Shown: piece by piece, positions 25,801 to 34,429 of the stretch
How positions within the stretch are numbered: the first letter of the stretch is position 1
Layout: every line of letters begins with the position of its first letter
Assembly: GCF_000741715.1 (NCBI RefSeq)
Contig: NZ_JGZN01000013.1
Location: forward strand, 241,388 to 305,387
DNA: 64,000 bases
Direction of reading: 5' to 3'
Origin: Bifidobacterium saguini DSM 23967
GTDB taxonomy: Bacteria > Actinomycetota > Actinomycetes > Actinomycetales > Bifidobacteriaceae
Translations under genes and position numbers: made by a program
The notes under the pieces: model-generated
What the model saw: the letters and a program-made list of their open reading frames with translations, nothing else
The model's database searches: none
Told to the model about the DNA's origin: nothing

Positions 25801-28800
25801 GCGTGCTCGCGGTAGGCCTGCTTGGCCCATGCCTTGACGGATGGCTTGAAGCTGTGCGAGGTAGCCACCACGGTGGCACCGCCAGCAAGCAGTCCTTCCA
25901 CCACCTGTGCAGCAATGGAGTTCGGGCTTACGCCGGTCACGATGGCGATGTCGTTCGCGAAGCGGGAGGCTGCAGCGTCGGAAGTGACTGGTTCGAGAGT
26001 CTCGGATGCGATGCAGGCGAATGCGGCCTTGAGGCCGGAGTCAGCCGAGAGCTGACCAGCAAACCAAGTAGCTTCGTCGGCGATGGTCTTGCCAAGACCG
26101 ATGAAGCTGCCGGCGAGCGCGGAAGCGTCGCGGTTGTAGTAGGCACGTGCCAGATCCTCGCGGGCAGAGGCCCAACGGTCGTCGAAGAGAATTGCCTTGT
26201 TGGCATCGAAGCGAGGCGCAACCTGCTTCGGCCAATCGGAGCCGAGTTCGGCTTCGACCGCGGCCACCACTGCGGCGTTTTCGTCGTCACCCTCCTCCGG
26301 CACCGGAGCGGCCACACCAAGCTCGTTCAGCACAAAGCGGGCAGTGGCGGCGAGCACACCGTTGGAACCGGTGACCTTCTCGGCAAATGCATCGAGGGCA
26401 GCGGAATCCACCACGGCTCCGCCGGCTGCACCACCGGCGGACGGCAGCGCCACCGAAACGCCCTTGAGCTGGGCGACGGCCTGCACGGCAGCGTCGATGA
26501 GCTTATCGGCTTCGGCCTTGGACTGCACGGCTGCGGTTGGCAGCTTGGCCAGGTCACCGCCACGAGAGCTGGCGCCTTCACGGGTGTCAAGCAGCAGTGC
26601 GGCAAGCACGCTGGCCACCCAGCCTTCGCCGAGCTGCCAGACGTTGGTCACACGGTCGCGAATGTACTGCTGCTTGACGCCGGCGGCACCGAACAGCGAA
26701 CGCAGACGGTCGCGCAGGGCCTCGGAGAGCACGGCACCGAACGGCTTGTAGTTCGGGGTGGCCTTGTTGACGATTTGTGCCAGCTGTACCAGCGTCGCCT
26801 CGGCGGCACCGTCCACGCTGGCCACACCCAACTCGGAGCTGATGTCCATCAAAAGCTGATTACGGCGAGAAGAGACGCCGTTGGTCAGAGTGTCGGTAGT
26901 GTCGGTACTGCCGATCTGATCGAGGCGCACCTTGGCGGAGTAAGCCATAAGCACACCGATGGCATCGGATGCCTTGAAAGGCAGGTCATCGACGGCGGCG
27001 CCACTAGGAGCGCCGACGACAGCAGGCGCAGGAGCCGCAGCGGCAGCATTCTCTTCAACAGTGGGAGCCTTGGCCGGAGCAACGCCAGAACCGAGCTTGG
27101 CAGCTGCATCACTGTGGGCGGCGACTACCGACTTAGACTGCGCACTATCGTGCGCAGCTTCGCCTACGGACAGTCCACTGGACTGTCCGCTTAACGGCTC
27201 AGTCACGGATTCGTCCTCGCTCACGAGCGAGTCCGAATCCGTCATATAGACGCGGCCTTCATCGCGGCCCACGTTGTAGACCACGGTGTTGGTACCAGCG
27301 AATTCGGGCAAGCGCAGCGTCTTGGCACCGAGGTTGGCCAGCGTCGGCGCATTGCCGAGGCCGACTTCCACGTATTCCTCAACGCCGAGACCACCAGCGG
27401 CTCGCGAACCGAACAGCAGTGCCTGGGTCTCGATCCAACGCACCGGGGATGCGAACTGCCAGGAGAGCAGTTCGGTCAGCAGCAGTCGGCCAAGCTTCTG
27501 ATCATCGGCAGCATAGGAATCCCACACAGCAGGGTCATCGAGAGCGGCCTTGATACGCTCGGATGGCACGACTTCGAGAATCTTCGCCGCGAATTCCTTG
27601 GTCATTTCGAACGGAGTGGCCACCAAGTTCGGAATGTAGCGGCCGACCAAACGACCGCGGTAGTCGATATATTGCGGCAGCAGTGCATCGAGCTTGTCAC
27701 GGAATTCCGGCACGCCCTTACGAAGCAGGGTGGAATGGAACGGCACATCGATGCCCGGCACCAGCATGAATGCCGGCTTGCCGCCGTATTCGGCCACGCG
27801 ACGGGCGGCATCGGCCTTCAGCGCCTTGAGGCCTGCGATCGTACCGGCGATGGCGTACTGCTGGCCGGCGAGGTTGTAGTTCACGATCTGCAGGAATTCG
27901 CCGCTCTTCTTGGCCACGGATTCCACGTATTCCTTCACATGGGCATCGTCTACACCGAACTGGTTCGGGCGCAGGGCTCCCATGCGGTAGTTGGAGCGGC
28001 CCTGTGCGTCGCGATCAATCAGGTGATGCATCGTGGAGCCGCGGTGGAACACGAGCTCGAGCACGGTTTCCAGCGGGATCACGCCGGCGAATGCGGAGAG
28101 TGCGTTGTATTCGCCGAGCGAGTGGCCGGCGAAGTAGGCGGGCCAGATGTCCGCACCGGCTTCGCGCAGACGTGCGGTCTGGGCGAAGGCCACGGTGGCG
28201 AGCGCCACCTGGGTGAACTGGGTCAGGTTGAGCAGTCCTTCAGGGTGACGGTAGGTGACGCCGTTGGCGGTCAGTTCCTTCGGGTTATCGCGCACGAGGC
28301 CGATGATCGAGAAGCCAAGCTTGGAGCGGGTGAGCTTGTCGGCGCGCTCCCACACATCGCGTGCGGCGGCGGACTTGACGCGCTCGTCCAGAACCATGCC
28401 CTGCTTCTGTATACCCTGGCCGGGGTAGACGAAGGCGGCGCGAGGCGCGCGCACCAGTGCGGTACCGCGGGAAACCAACTGGCCGTCGATACGGCAGGTG
28501 ACTTCGAGGGTCATGCCGCCGTGGCTTACCTTGCCGACGCGTTCCACTGAGATTTCCACTTGATCGTTCAACTGGACCATGCCGTACATGTTGTAGGTCC
28601 AGCCGGCAATCTCGTAATGTGCACCCTTCTCATCGATGGCCTGTACTGCGTGCTGGGCGGTGGCGGACAGCCACATACCGTGCACGAGCGGAGCCTTCAG
28701 GCCGGAGATGCGAGCACCTCGAGCGGAGGTGTGAATCGGGTTGAAGTCGCCGGAGGTGCGGGCGAATGCGGTCATATCGCCGGGGGCGGTGACCTTGACG

Positions 28801-31800
28801 CGGCGCAGCAGGCGACGAGGCGTGGGCTCGATCTCATCGTGCTGGGCGTCGCCGAATTCAGGAGCATCTGCCGGCAGTGCATCGGAGTAGACACGGCCTC
28901 GAATGGCGAAGCGTTCGGTTTCGCGGGCGAGCAGCGTGCCGTCGGCGGCAGTGTGGGTCACATGGATGGTGACCACGCGGCCGGATGCGGATTCGTAGTA
29001 ATCCTCAGCCCAGGAAGTCAGGGCGACGGTTTCGCCGACGTGGCGCAGCAGCTCGTCCTCATCAACCTCAAGTTCGATGAGATGGTCGAGATGCACGGCG
29101 TTGAGCAGGCCTTCGATCACCGGGTAGCCGTTTACGGATACGGAACCGAGTGCCGCATAGATTGCCGGCCATGCTGGGCCGACCAGCGCATCCGGGGCGA
29201 TGCGGCTGGGCTGCAGCGAAGTCGGCAGTGCACCACCGGTGGCTGCCTCGTGATCGAAACCAAGGTTGGCGGACAGCGTGTAGGTGGTGTGCGCTTCGCC
29301 GAATGGCGCTTCGCCGGCGGAATGCGAAGCAGCCGCCAATTGCGAAGCGTGCGAGGAGTTGGACAGTCCAGTGGACTGTCCAACGACGGAGCCAGCCGAT
29401 GCTGCACTATTGTGCTTCTCTCCCTCAGTCTGCTGCACAGACAGCTCCCTCGTCAGAGGGAGCCTAGAGCCGGACGGCACAATCTCCGGCATGGCGGTGA
29501 GCTTGTCGCCGGTGATGGCGGTGTTGCCGATGCCTGCGGTGGCGGCGAGCATCGCGTAAACGTCCGGGATCAGTCGTTCGCGATCCACGACCGGCACACG
29601 GCCCGGCTCTGTACCATTCACGATCAACGGGATGACGATATCGCGCACGGCATGCTTGGAGGTGCCGCCGTCCGGATCGTTGTCCCAGAAAGTGTCGAGG
29701 TGAATGTCGAGATCGTATTTGCCTGCTGCGGCATCGAATGCGCGAATCTCATAGTTCTTGTCACCTAAAACGGTGCCGTAGGCGGGATTGTCGGTGATGT
29801 GACCGACCCAAGAAATGTTCGGGGACTTGCGGATGAAGTCTTCGGCGGAAGTCGCCTCACCGAGCGCCGCAAAATCAGCTGCCCCAGGCTCAGTCGCATC
29901 CTCGGCTTCCTTGGCTCGCTCGATAGCAGCATGCTCAAAGCGGCCGAGAATCGAAGCCACAGGCTCGTCCACAGTGGTGATGCCAGCCACGGAGATCGGA
30001 CCAGGAATAGCACGCACAGAATCGGCGGAATACCGCGCGTCTTCGGACTGCCAGAGCTGATCCTGACCCCACCAACGCAGCAAATCATTGTCAATAACAG
30101 GCACGAACGGCATCGGCTTCGGATATTCGCGCACAAGCACCGGGAACCAAGCCACATCCGCAGGCACCACCTTGAGCTCGGCGGTACGCGGGTAGATTTC
30201 GGTGAGCTTGGCGATGGCGGCAGTCGGGTCGGCAGCAACATCCGCGCGAGTCAACAATCCCGCTGCTGCAGCTTCTTCAGCGGAAGCACCGGCTGCGGCG
30301 AACAGCTTGGAAACGAATTCGCCGGAATCCGTGTCGTTGACGCGGGCTTCGATGCGCTCGAGCAGGTGTTGGAAGCGATCGGCGTACGTAGGATCGACCC
30401 ACGGGAAGGCAAGATCGGCGAAACGCTGCGCCCATTCGAGGTAGGTCATAGAGGCGAGATCGCCGAAGTATGGCTTAGCGGTCTTATCGAGCGCTTCAAT
30501 AATTTCAGCACGGCGAGATTCCAGCTCCTCGGGGTGCTTCATCACGCGCACCAGCAGTCGGCCGCACTCGGCGGAAGCGTTCTCGAGCTCGTAGATATCG
30601 GCATGCAGATGGCTCAGGCCAGAAGAAACACCGCCCACAGACTTGCCGGACGGCACCCAGTGCGCGGCCTGTGGCGCAAACACATCAGCAACAACACCAT
30701 CGGAGTCATCTCCAGCAGCCTCAGCTCCGGAGATGCCCGGGGTCTTGACCAGCAGCTGCTTGACTTCAGGGCTGGTGTGTGCCTCCTTAGCAGTCATCAC
30801 AGCAGTGCCCACAAGCACACCATCCACCGGCATATCCGGCAGACCATAAGCACGAGCCCACTGGCCGGAAATGTAGTCGGCGGCACGTTCCGGAGTACCG
30901 ATGCCACCGCCGGCCACGAGCACCAGATTCTCACAAGCGCGCACGTCGGCGTAGGTGGCGGCCAGCAGGTCATCCAACGCCTCCCAGCTGTGGTGGCCGC
31001 CGGCTTCGCCACCTTCCACCTGAATCATGATGGTGGCAGGTGCCACAGCCTTGGCAATGGCCACCACTTGGCGAATCTGGTCCACGGTGCCGGGCTTGAA
31101 GCTCACGTAGGGCAGCCCATCGGCATGCAGCTGCTTAATCAAGGCAACGGCCTCATCCAACTCAGGAATGCCGGCGGACACCACCACACCATCAATCGGA
31201 GCACCAGATGCGCGCTTCTTCGGCACGATGCGGGAGGAGCCGAACTGCAGGTTCCACAGGTAGCGGTCCATGAACATCGCGTTGAATTCCACCGTGCGGC
31301 CTTCTTCAAGCTGCTCTTCGAGAGCGACCACATGGCGATCGAATACCTCAGCGGTCACCTGGCCGCCGCCGGCGAGCTCAGCCCAGTAGCCGGCGTTGGC
31401 AGCCGCAGCCACAATCTCCGGATCCACGGTGGTTGGCGTCATGCCCGGCAGCAGCACCGGCGGCTTGCCGGTAAGACGGGAGAACTTGGTGACGAGCTTG
31501 TCGCCGGCCGGCGTGCTGATCACACGCGGTGCGAACGTTTTCCAGTTCTGCGTGCGCTCCGGCTCGCTCTCCAACGTGGAAAGCGCAGCACGCTCGGCCA
31601 GTGTGGTAGCTTCCACCACACCAACGCCAGTGCCCTCAACCACATTGCCGATGAGCTTGCCAAGCGTGTTGCCCGGGCCCAAGTCCACAATCCACAGCTT
31701 GGCCGGGTCTTCGGCAGTCTCCAGCAGATGCCTGACGCGGGCGTTCCAGTCCACATGATTGATGAGCACTTCCTCGGCGAGCGAACGGGTGCGGCTCTGA

Positions 31801-32675
31801 TCGAATCCGCAAGCCGCCGCCCATGCCACAGTCTGCTCCACGGCTTCAGCCATCAGCGGCGAGTGGAATGGCAGGGTGACCTCGAGATATTCCAAGGTGG
31901 GGTTGAACACCGTGCCACCATGCAGCTTCTGTTCGCGCAGCTTGGCCTGATGCTTATGTTCGCGCTCGGTTTCCACGGCGAATGCGGCCAGATCTTCCGG
32001 ATATCCGGAGAGCACATAATGATTCGTGGAGTTAGTGACGGCGATGGAAATCGGCCCACGAGCATGGCCAGCAGCATCCACGCGGGCGATCAGCGCCTCA
32101 ACCTGCGCTTTGTTGGCTCCCTTGACGGAGAGCATTGGGCTGGCGTCACCGTATTTGGCAGCCAAGCCCAGCGCACGCACACGGCGGGTACCGGCAGCGC
32201 CAATCAACGCCGCAGCAGCCAAGATTTCGTTCAGCGCATCAGCTGCCGACTCAACGGAACCGGCTTCCTCGATGGCGCGAGCCATGTGCACGGCAAGTAC
32301 GCCCTGCGAGTGGCCGAGTACAGCAACCGGCTTGGCTGTGGACAGTTCGTAGCCGAGATGCTCGAGGTCGAGCAGCGCGCCCAGCTGGGTCAGTGCGATG
32401 CCTTCCACGGATGCGGTGGCATCGGCGGCAGCGCCCAGTCGAGCTGGGTTCGGCGTGAAGCCGAACAAATCAACCGGTCGGCCGGTGGTAGCCAATAGGT
32501 CAGCAGCGACTGGGGCGAGCAGTCGGCTGGCGGCTTCGGCATGCGCATGCAGTGCGTCGGCGAGGCTGGGGTCGGTGGTCTGGTCAGCGAGTGCGACCGG
32601 CCACGGAGTGGACTGTCCGGCGAAAGCGAGCGCGTGCGGTTCGGCGGCCAGACGATTGAGGAAGAAGGTGGTCAT
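22845..32675 (-). CDS. fas: Type I fatty acid synthase, single-chain bacterial form
   Basis: 3276 residues, made as one chain. Order: acetyltransferase (AGHSQG-like GHSQG, Ser 123); enoyl reductase (TIM-barrel region about 400-720, GMTPTTVDPE); a central and hot-dog dehydratase region (GDFNPIHTS...APLVHGMW, about 1310-1345); malonyl/palmitoyl transferase (AGHSLGEYNALSAF, Ser about 1519); ACP (NGVSSRRNQLL, Ser about 1935); ketoreductase (Rossmann VTGVSPNSIAAQVV, about 2245); ketosynthase (VSACATAAV, Cys about 2910; KHDTSTNAND; GHAKGGA). There is no phosphopantetheine transferase domain, so AcpS is needed. It makes fatty acids from acetyl- and malonyl-CoA supplied by the neighbouring AccBC/AccD. 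Linkers near 1070-1109, 1823-1847 and 2534-2578 carry repeat-derived insertions. AAGGAAAG precedes the start. Confidence 0.96.
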   Translation of the reverse strand: MTTFFLNRLAAEPHALAFAGQSTPWPVALADQTTDPSLADALHAHAEAASRLLAPVAADLLATTGRPVDLFGFTPNPARLGAAADATASVEGIALTQLGALLDLEHLGYELSTAKPVAVLGHSQGVLAVHMARAIEEAGSVESAADALNEILAAAALIGAAGTRRVRALGLAAKYGDASPMLSVKGANKAQVEALIARVDAAGHARGPISIAVTNSTNHYVLSGYPEDLAAFAVETEREHKHQAKLREQKLHGGTVFNPTLEYLEVTLPFHSPLMAEAVEQTVAWAAACGFDQSRTRSLAEEVLINHVDWNARVRHLLETAEDPAKLWIVDLGPGNTLGKLIGNVVEGTGVGVVEATTLAERAALSTLESEPERTQNWKTFAPRVISTPAGDKLVTKFSRLTGKPPVLLPGMTPTTVDPEIVAAAANAGYWAELAGGGQVTAEVFDRHVVALEEQLEEGRTVEFNAMFMDRYLWNLQFGSSRIVPKKRASGAPIDGVVVSAGIPELDEAVALIKQLHADGLPYVSFKPGTVDQIRQVVAIAKAVAPATIMIQVEGGEAGGHHSWEALDDLLAATYADVRACENLVLVAGGGIGTPERAADYISGQWARAYGLPDMPVDGVLVGTAVMTAKEAHTSPEVKQLLVKTPGISGAEAAGDDSDGVVADVFAPQAAHWVPSGKSVGGVSSGLSHLHADIYELENASAECGRLLVRVMKHPEELESRRAEIIEALDKTAKPYFGDLASMTYLEWAQRFADLAFPWVDPTYADRFQHLLERIEARVNDTDSGEFVSKLFAAAGASAEEAAAAGLLTRADVAADPTAAIAKLTEIYPRTAELKVVPADVAWFPVLVREYPKPMPFVPVIDNDLLRWWGQDQLWQSEDARYSADSVRAIPGPISVAGITTVDEPVASILGRFEHAAIERAKEAEDATEPGAADFAALGEATSAEDFIRKSPNISWVGHITDNPAYGTVLGDKNYEIRAFDAAAGKYDLDIHLDTFWDNDPDGGTSKHAVRDIVIPLIVNGTEPGRVPVVDRERLIPDVYAMLAATAGIGNTAITGDKLTAMPEIVPSGSRLPLTRELSVQQTEGEKHNSAASAGSVVGQSTGLSNSSHASQLAAASHSAGEAPFGEAHTTYTLSANLGFDHEAATGGALPTSLQPSRIAPDALVGPAWPAIYAALGSVSVNGYPVIEGLLNAVHLDHLIELEVDEDELLRHVGETVALTSWAEDYYESASGRVVTIHVTHTAADGTLLARETERFAIRGRVYSDALPADAPEFGDAQHDEIEPTPRRLLRRVKVTAPGDMTAFARTSGDFNPIHTSARGARISGLKAPLVHGMWLSATAQHAVQAIDEKGAHYEIAGWTYNMYGMVQLNDQVEISVERVGKVSHGGMTLEVTCRIDGQLVSRGTALVRAPRAAFVYPGQGIQKQGMVLDERVKSAAARDVWERADKLTRSKLGFSIIGLVRDNPKELTANGVTYRHPEGLLNLTQFTQVALATVAFAQTARLREAGADIWPAYFAGHSLGEYNALSAFAGVIPLETVLELVFHRGSTMHHLIDRDAQGRSNYRMGALRPNQFGVDDAHVKEYVESVAKKSGEFLQIVNYNLAGQQYAIAGTIAGLKALKADAARRVAEYGGKPAFMLVPGIDVPFHSTLLRKGVPEFRDKLDALLPQYIDYRGRLVGRYIPNLVATPFEMTKEFAAKILEVVPSERIKAALDDPAVWDSYAADDQKLGRLLLTELLSWQFASPVRWIETQALLFGSRAAGGLGVEEYVEVGLGNAPTLANLGAKTLRLPEFAGTNTVVYNVGRDEGRVYMTDSDSLVSEDESVTEPLSGQSSGLSVGEAAHDSAQSKSVVAAHSDAAAKLGSGVAPAKAPTVEENAAAAAPAPAVVGAPSGAAVDDLPFKASDAIGVLMAYSAKVRLDQIGSTDTTDTLTNGVSSRRNQLLMDISSELGVASVDGAAEATLVQLAQIVNKATPNYKPFGAVLSEALRDRLRSLFGAAGVKQQYIRDRVTNVWQLGEGWVASVLAALLLDTREGASSRGGDLAKLPTAAVQSKAEADKLIDAAVQAVAQLKGVSVALPSAGGAAGGAVVDSAALDAFAEKVTGSNGVLAATARFVLNELGVAAPVPEEGDDENAAVVAAVEAELGSDWPKQVAPRFDANKAILFDDRWASAREDLARAYYNRDASALAGSFIGLGKTIADEATWFAGQLSADSGLKAAFACIASETLEPVTSDAAASRFANDIAIVTGVSPNSIAAQVVEGLLAGGATVVATSHSFKPSVKAWAKQAYREHATGNAKLWLVPANLSSYRDVDALVDWVGHEQKKTSGATTTILKPAWEPTLFFPFAAPPVHGTLADAGDLFESQARLMLWGVERAIAGFSKIGADTNVQHKLHVVLPGSPNRGVFGGDGAYGEVKSAFDAVVNRARAERDAWAGRVTFAHPKIGWVRGTGLMGGNDPLVAVVERHGIHTYSTAQIASKLLDLCTAESRVEAVKAPLDVDLTGGLGSEPIDIKALRAEAQADAEKELATANAASSESLPQSAAQTAPSSEGAKDWTSITLAPSDGTLPLSGESGGLSVGKVRDDSRADILVAGSVLKALPTPIVTKQAVVNLADWQGVTAKPEDEIVIVSIGELGPWGSGRTRAEAELGIHSDGEVDLSAGAVLELAWNMGLLTWADSPKPGWYDADGNLIPEEDIAERYHDEVVARSGIRPFEEGMGNDYKDGADEEEAEVFLDHDVTFSVPSEDVAREYVKLDAKHTTIAPDPESGEWNVTRHAGSMIRVPRRATMTRTVGGQFPKGFDPTRWGIPASMVGDVDKIALWNIVTTVDAYLNAGFTPAEILQSIHPSLVASTQGTGFGGMASMRKLYLDRFLNHEIPTDILQEALPNVVAAHVMQSYIGGYGNMIQPVSACATAAVSLEEGVDKIALGKADFVVTGAIDDIGVESVIGFGNMNATANSAEMYGKGIDARFFSRANDRRRGGFLESQGGGTILVTRGDIAEKLGLPVAAVVGFIHSYADGAHTSIPAPGLGALAAGLGGRKSKLVHDLAVLGVSADDIAVVSKHDTSTNANDPNESELHNTLAHAIGRTDGNPLFVISQKTLTGHAKGGACIFQVNGLTQLFKSGVIPANAALDCVDPKLKRDDHMVWLRKPLRIGGGEDQFGRETAGRPVKAGLATSLGFGHVSGFVALVHPGAFEAAVAKTDGEEALAAWRERANERLAAGQRRLEEGMMGRAALYEPIDNRRFHEDHRGYDHHEVEKAMLLNPDARLSESGFYEA
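24940..25071. repeat. In-frame palindromic repeats in fas linker before ketosynthase
   Basis: Two elements lie side by side. One is a palindrome CGGAGAGTCC/GGACTCTCCG (24947-24956, 24960-24969), read as LSGESGGLSVGK. The other is the dispersed element running from GGCTCCCTCTGACGAGGG (25023) to GACTGAGGGAGAG (about 25070), read as SLPQSAAQTAPSSEGA. Both keep the fas frame. Confidence 0.8.
27133..27205. repeat. In-frame palindromic repeat in fas before the ACP domain
   Basis: CGGACAGTCC/GGACTGTCCG (27167-27176, 27180-27189) is preceded by a second stem CTGCGCAC...GTGCGCAG (27138-27157) and followed by CTTAACGGCTCAGTC, a word that recurs at 56842-56856. It is read as EPLSGQSSGLSVGEAAHDSAQ, closely matching the element at 24940. 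Confidence 0.75.
29359..29466. repeat. In-frame palindromic repeats in fas central linker
   Basis: TTGGACAGTCC/GGACTGTCCAA (29359-29369, 29373-29383) lies next to an inverted copy of the GGCTCCCTC element (about 29418-29466). The latter is in the opposite orientation to the copies at 25023 and 34455, so it encodes a different peptide (LTRELSVQQTEGEK) yet still keeps the frame. Confidence 0.75.
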
Positions 32676-32773
32676 TACTTTCCTTACTTGTGTTGAGTTG
32701 GCGTCTAAAAAAGTTGGGGTATATGGATGGCTCTGTCAGTCGGCGACCCACCGGACCGCGACCGGCATGTGGG

Positions 32774-34429
32774 TCACAACGGTTGGTTGCCGTGGTGTTT
32801 GGTGGTGAGCTTGACTCTTCGCTTGGTGGCCAGTGTGGCGAGTGATTCCACAATGACTTCGCGTGTCTGTTCCGGATCAATCATCGCGTCAATCTGACCG
32901 ATTTCGAGCGAAAGATTCGCGTTGACCGTACTGGTTTCATAATCCTTGATGTACTTGGCTCTCAGCGCTTCCACATCGAGGCCTGCGGCCTTGGCTTTGG
33001 CCAGATCATGACGGTGGATGATGTTCACCGCACCGGCTGCACCAAGCACTGCGATCTGCGAGCTCGGCCATGCGAAGTTCAGGTCAGCACCGATGGCTTT
33101 GGAGCCCATTACGATGTATGCGCCGCCGAAGGCCTTGCGCAGCACCACGGTGACCAGTGGCACTTGGGCGTTGGCGTAGGCGTAAATCACTTTGGCGCCT
33201 CTGCGGATAATGCCGGCGTGCTCCTGATCGGAGCCAGGTTTGTATCCGGGCACGTCCACGAGCGTGATTACCGGCAGATTGAAGGCGTCGCATAAGCGTA
33301 CGAATCGCGCGACTTTTTCCGAGGAATCCACATCGAGGATGCCGGCTCGCACGTTCGGTTGATTTGCCACGATGCCCACCGGCTTGCCTTCGATGCAGGC
33401 GAATCCGACAAGTGCCGAGGCACCAAAGAGTTCCTGTACCTGCACGAATTCGCCATAATCGGTGATGCAGCGAACCACGTCGAGCATGTCGTAAGGCTGG
33501 CGTTCGTTGGCGGGCACGATGGTGGCGAGTCGTTTGGCGGTGTCGCGTTCGGCTCGAGTGGCAGCGTACGCGTAGGTCGGCGGCTGGCTTTCCGCATTGG
33601 ATGGCAGGTAGGCGAGCACCGTGCGCGCATAGTCGATGGCATCGGACTCGTCTTCGCCGAGGTAGTGGGCCACACCGGAGACCTTGTTGTGTACTTCGCC
33701 ACCGCCGAGGTCGGCCATCGAAATGGTTTCGCCAGTAGCCGCTTTGACCACGTCCGGGCCGGTGACGAACATGTTCGAGTTCTCACGAGTCATGATGATG
33801 AGGTCGGTTAATGCCGGGCAGTAGACGGCACCGCCAGCGCAAGGGCCCAGAATCAGGCTCAGCTGCGGTACAAATCCGCTGGCTTCGCAGGTTTTGCGGA
33901 AGATGCGGCCGTACTGGGTGAGCGCGGCGACGCCTTCTTGGATGCGAGCGCCACCGGAATCCACAATGGCCACGATGGGCACTTTAAGATCGATGGCCAT
34001 GTCCATCAGTCGGCAGATTTTCTCACCTTCCGCAGCGCCCAGGGTGCCGCCTTTGACGGAGAAGTCCTGCGCGTAGACGGCGACTTTGCGGCCATAGACG
34101 AGACCGAATCCGGTGATGACTGCGGCTCCGGCGTTGCCACCGGCGATGTTGCCGCCTTGGAATCGGCCAATTTCCTCGAAGGAGCCGGTGTCGAAGAGCA
34201 AATCGAGTCGTTCGCGCGCGGTTTTCTTGCCTTTGGCGTGCTGCTTGTCGCGGGCGCGATCTTCGGCGGCACGGGCCAGTTCGGCGGCACGCACCACGGC
34301 GGCGCGCAGCGGTTGGTGAGTGGACGGCCGAGCAGCTGATGCGCTGGATGCCGCATTAGCTGCAGATACAGCTTCGGCGGCAGAGGCTTGTACGGCTTTG
34401 ACCGCCGGCGAATCCATGATGTCAGTCAT
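32774..34429 (-). CDS. accD: Acyl-CoA carboxylase beta (carboxyltransferase) subunit
   Basis: 551 residues of the PccB/AccD5 crotonase-like carboxyltransferase family, with paired domains: GGARIQEGV and LGPCAGGAVYCPALTD in the first half, and GYKPGSDQEHAGIIRRGAKVIYAYANAQVP and KAFGGAYIVMGSKAIGAD in the second. It moves carboxyl from biotin to acetyl-CoA (perhaps also propionyl-CoA), giving malonyl-CoA for FAS. Residues about 1-45 are Ala/Ser-rich. It overlaps accBC by 8 bp and precedes fas by 98 bp, so accBC-accD-fas form one unit. Confidence 0.93.
   Translation of the reverse strand: MTDIMDSPAVKAVQASAAEAVSAANAASSASAARPSTHQPLRAAVVRAAELARAAEDRARDKQHAKGKKTARERLDLLFDTGSFEEIGRFQGGNIAGGNAGAAVITGFGLVYGRKVAVYAQDFSVKGGTLGAAEGEKICRLMDMAIDLKVPIVAIVDSGGARIQEGVAALTQYGRIFRKTCEASGFVPQLSLILGPCAGGAVYCPALTDLIIMTRENSNMFVTGPDVVKAATGETISMADLGGGEVHNKVSGVAHYLGEDESDAIDYARTVLAYLPSNAESQPPTYAYAATRAERDTAKRLATIVPANERQPYDMLDVVRCITDYGEFVQVQELFGASALVGFACIEGKPVGIVANQPNVRAGILDVDSSEKVARFVRLCDAFNLPVITLVDVPGYKPGSDQEHAGIIRRGAKVIYAYANAQVPLVTVVLRKAFGGAYIVMGSKAIGADLNFAWPSSQIAVLGAAGAVNIIHRHDLAKAKAAGLDVEALRAKYIKDYETSTVNANLSLEIGQIDAMIDPEQTREVIVESLATLATKRRVKLTTKHHGNQPL

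Noticed and set aside
29799..32498. A 899-codon open frame opposite fas
   Set aside because: It is antisense to conserved FAS domains and lacks a recognisable protein family.
22845..32675. A polyketide synthase instead of a fatty acid synthase
   Set aside because: The domain order AT-ER-DH-MPT-ACP-KR-KS in one chain and the accBC/accD/acpS neighbours are those of bacterial type I FAS.
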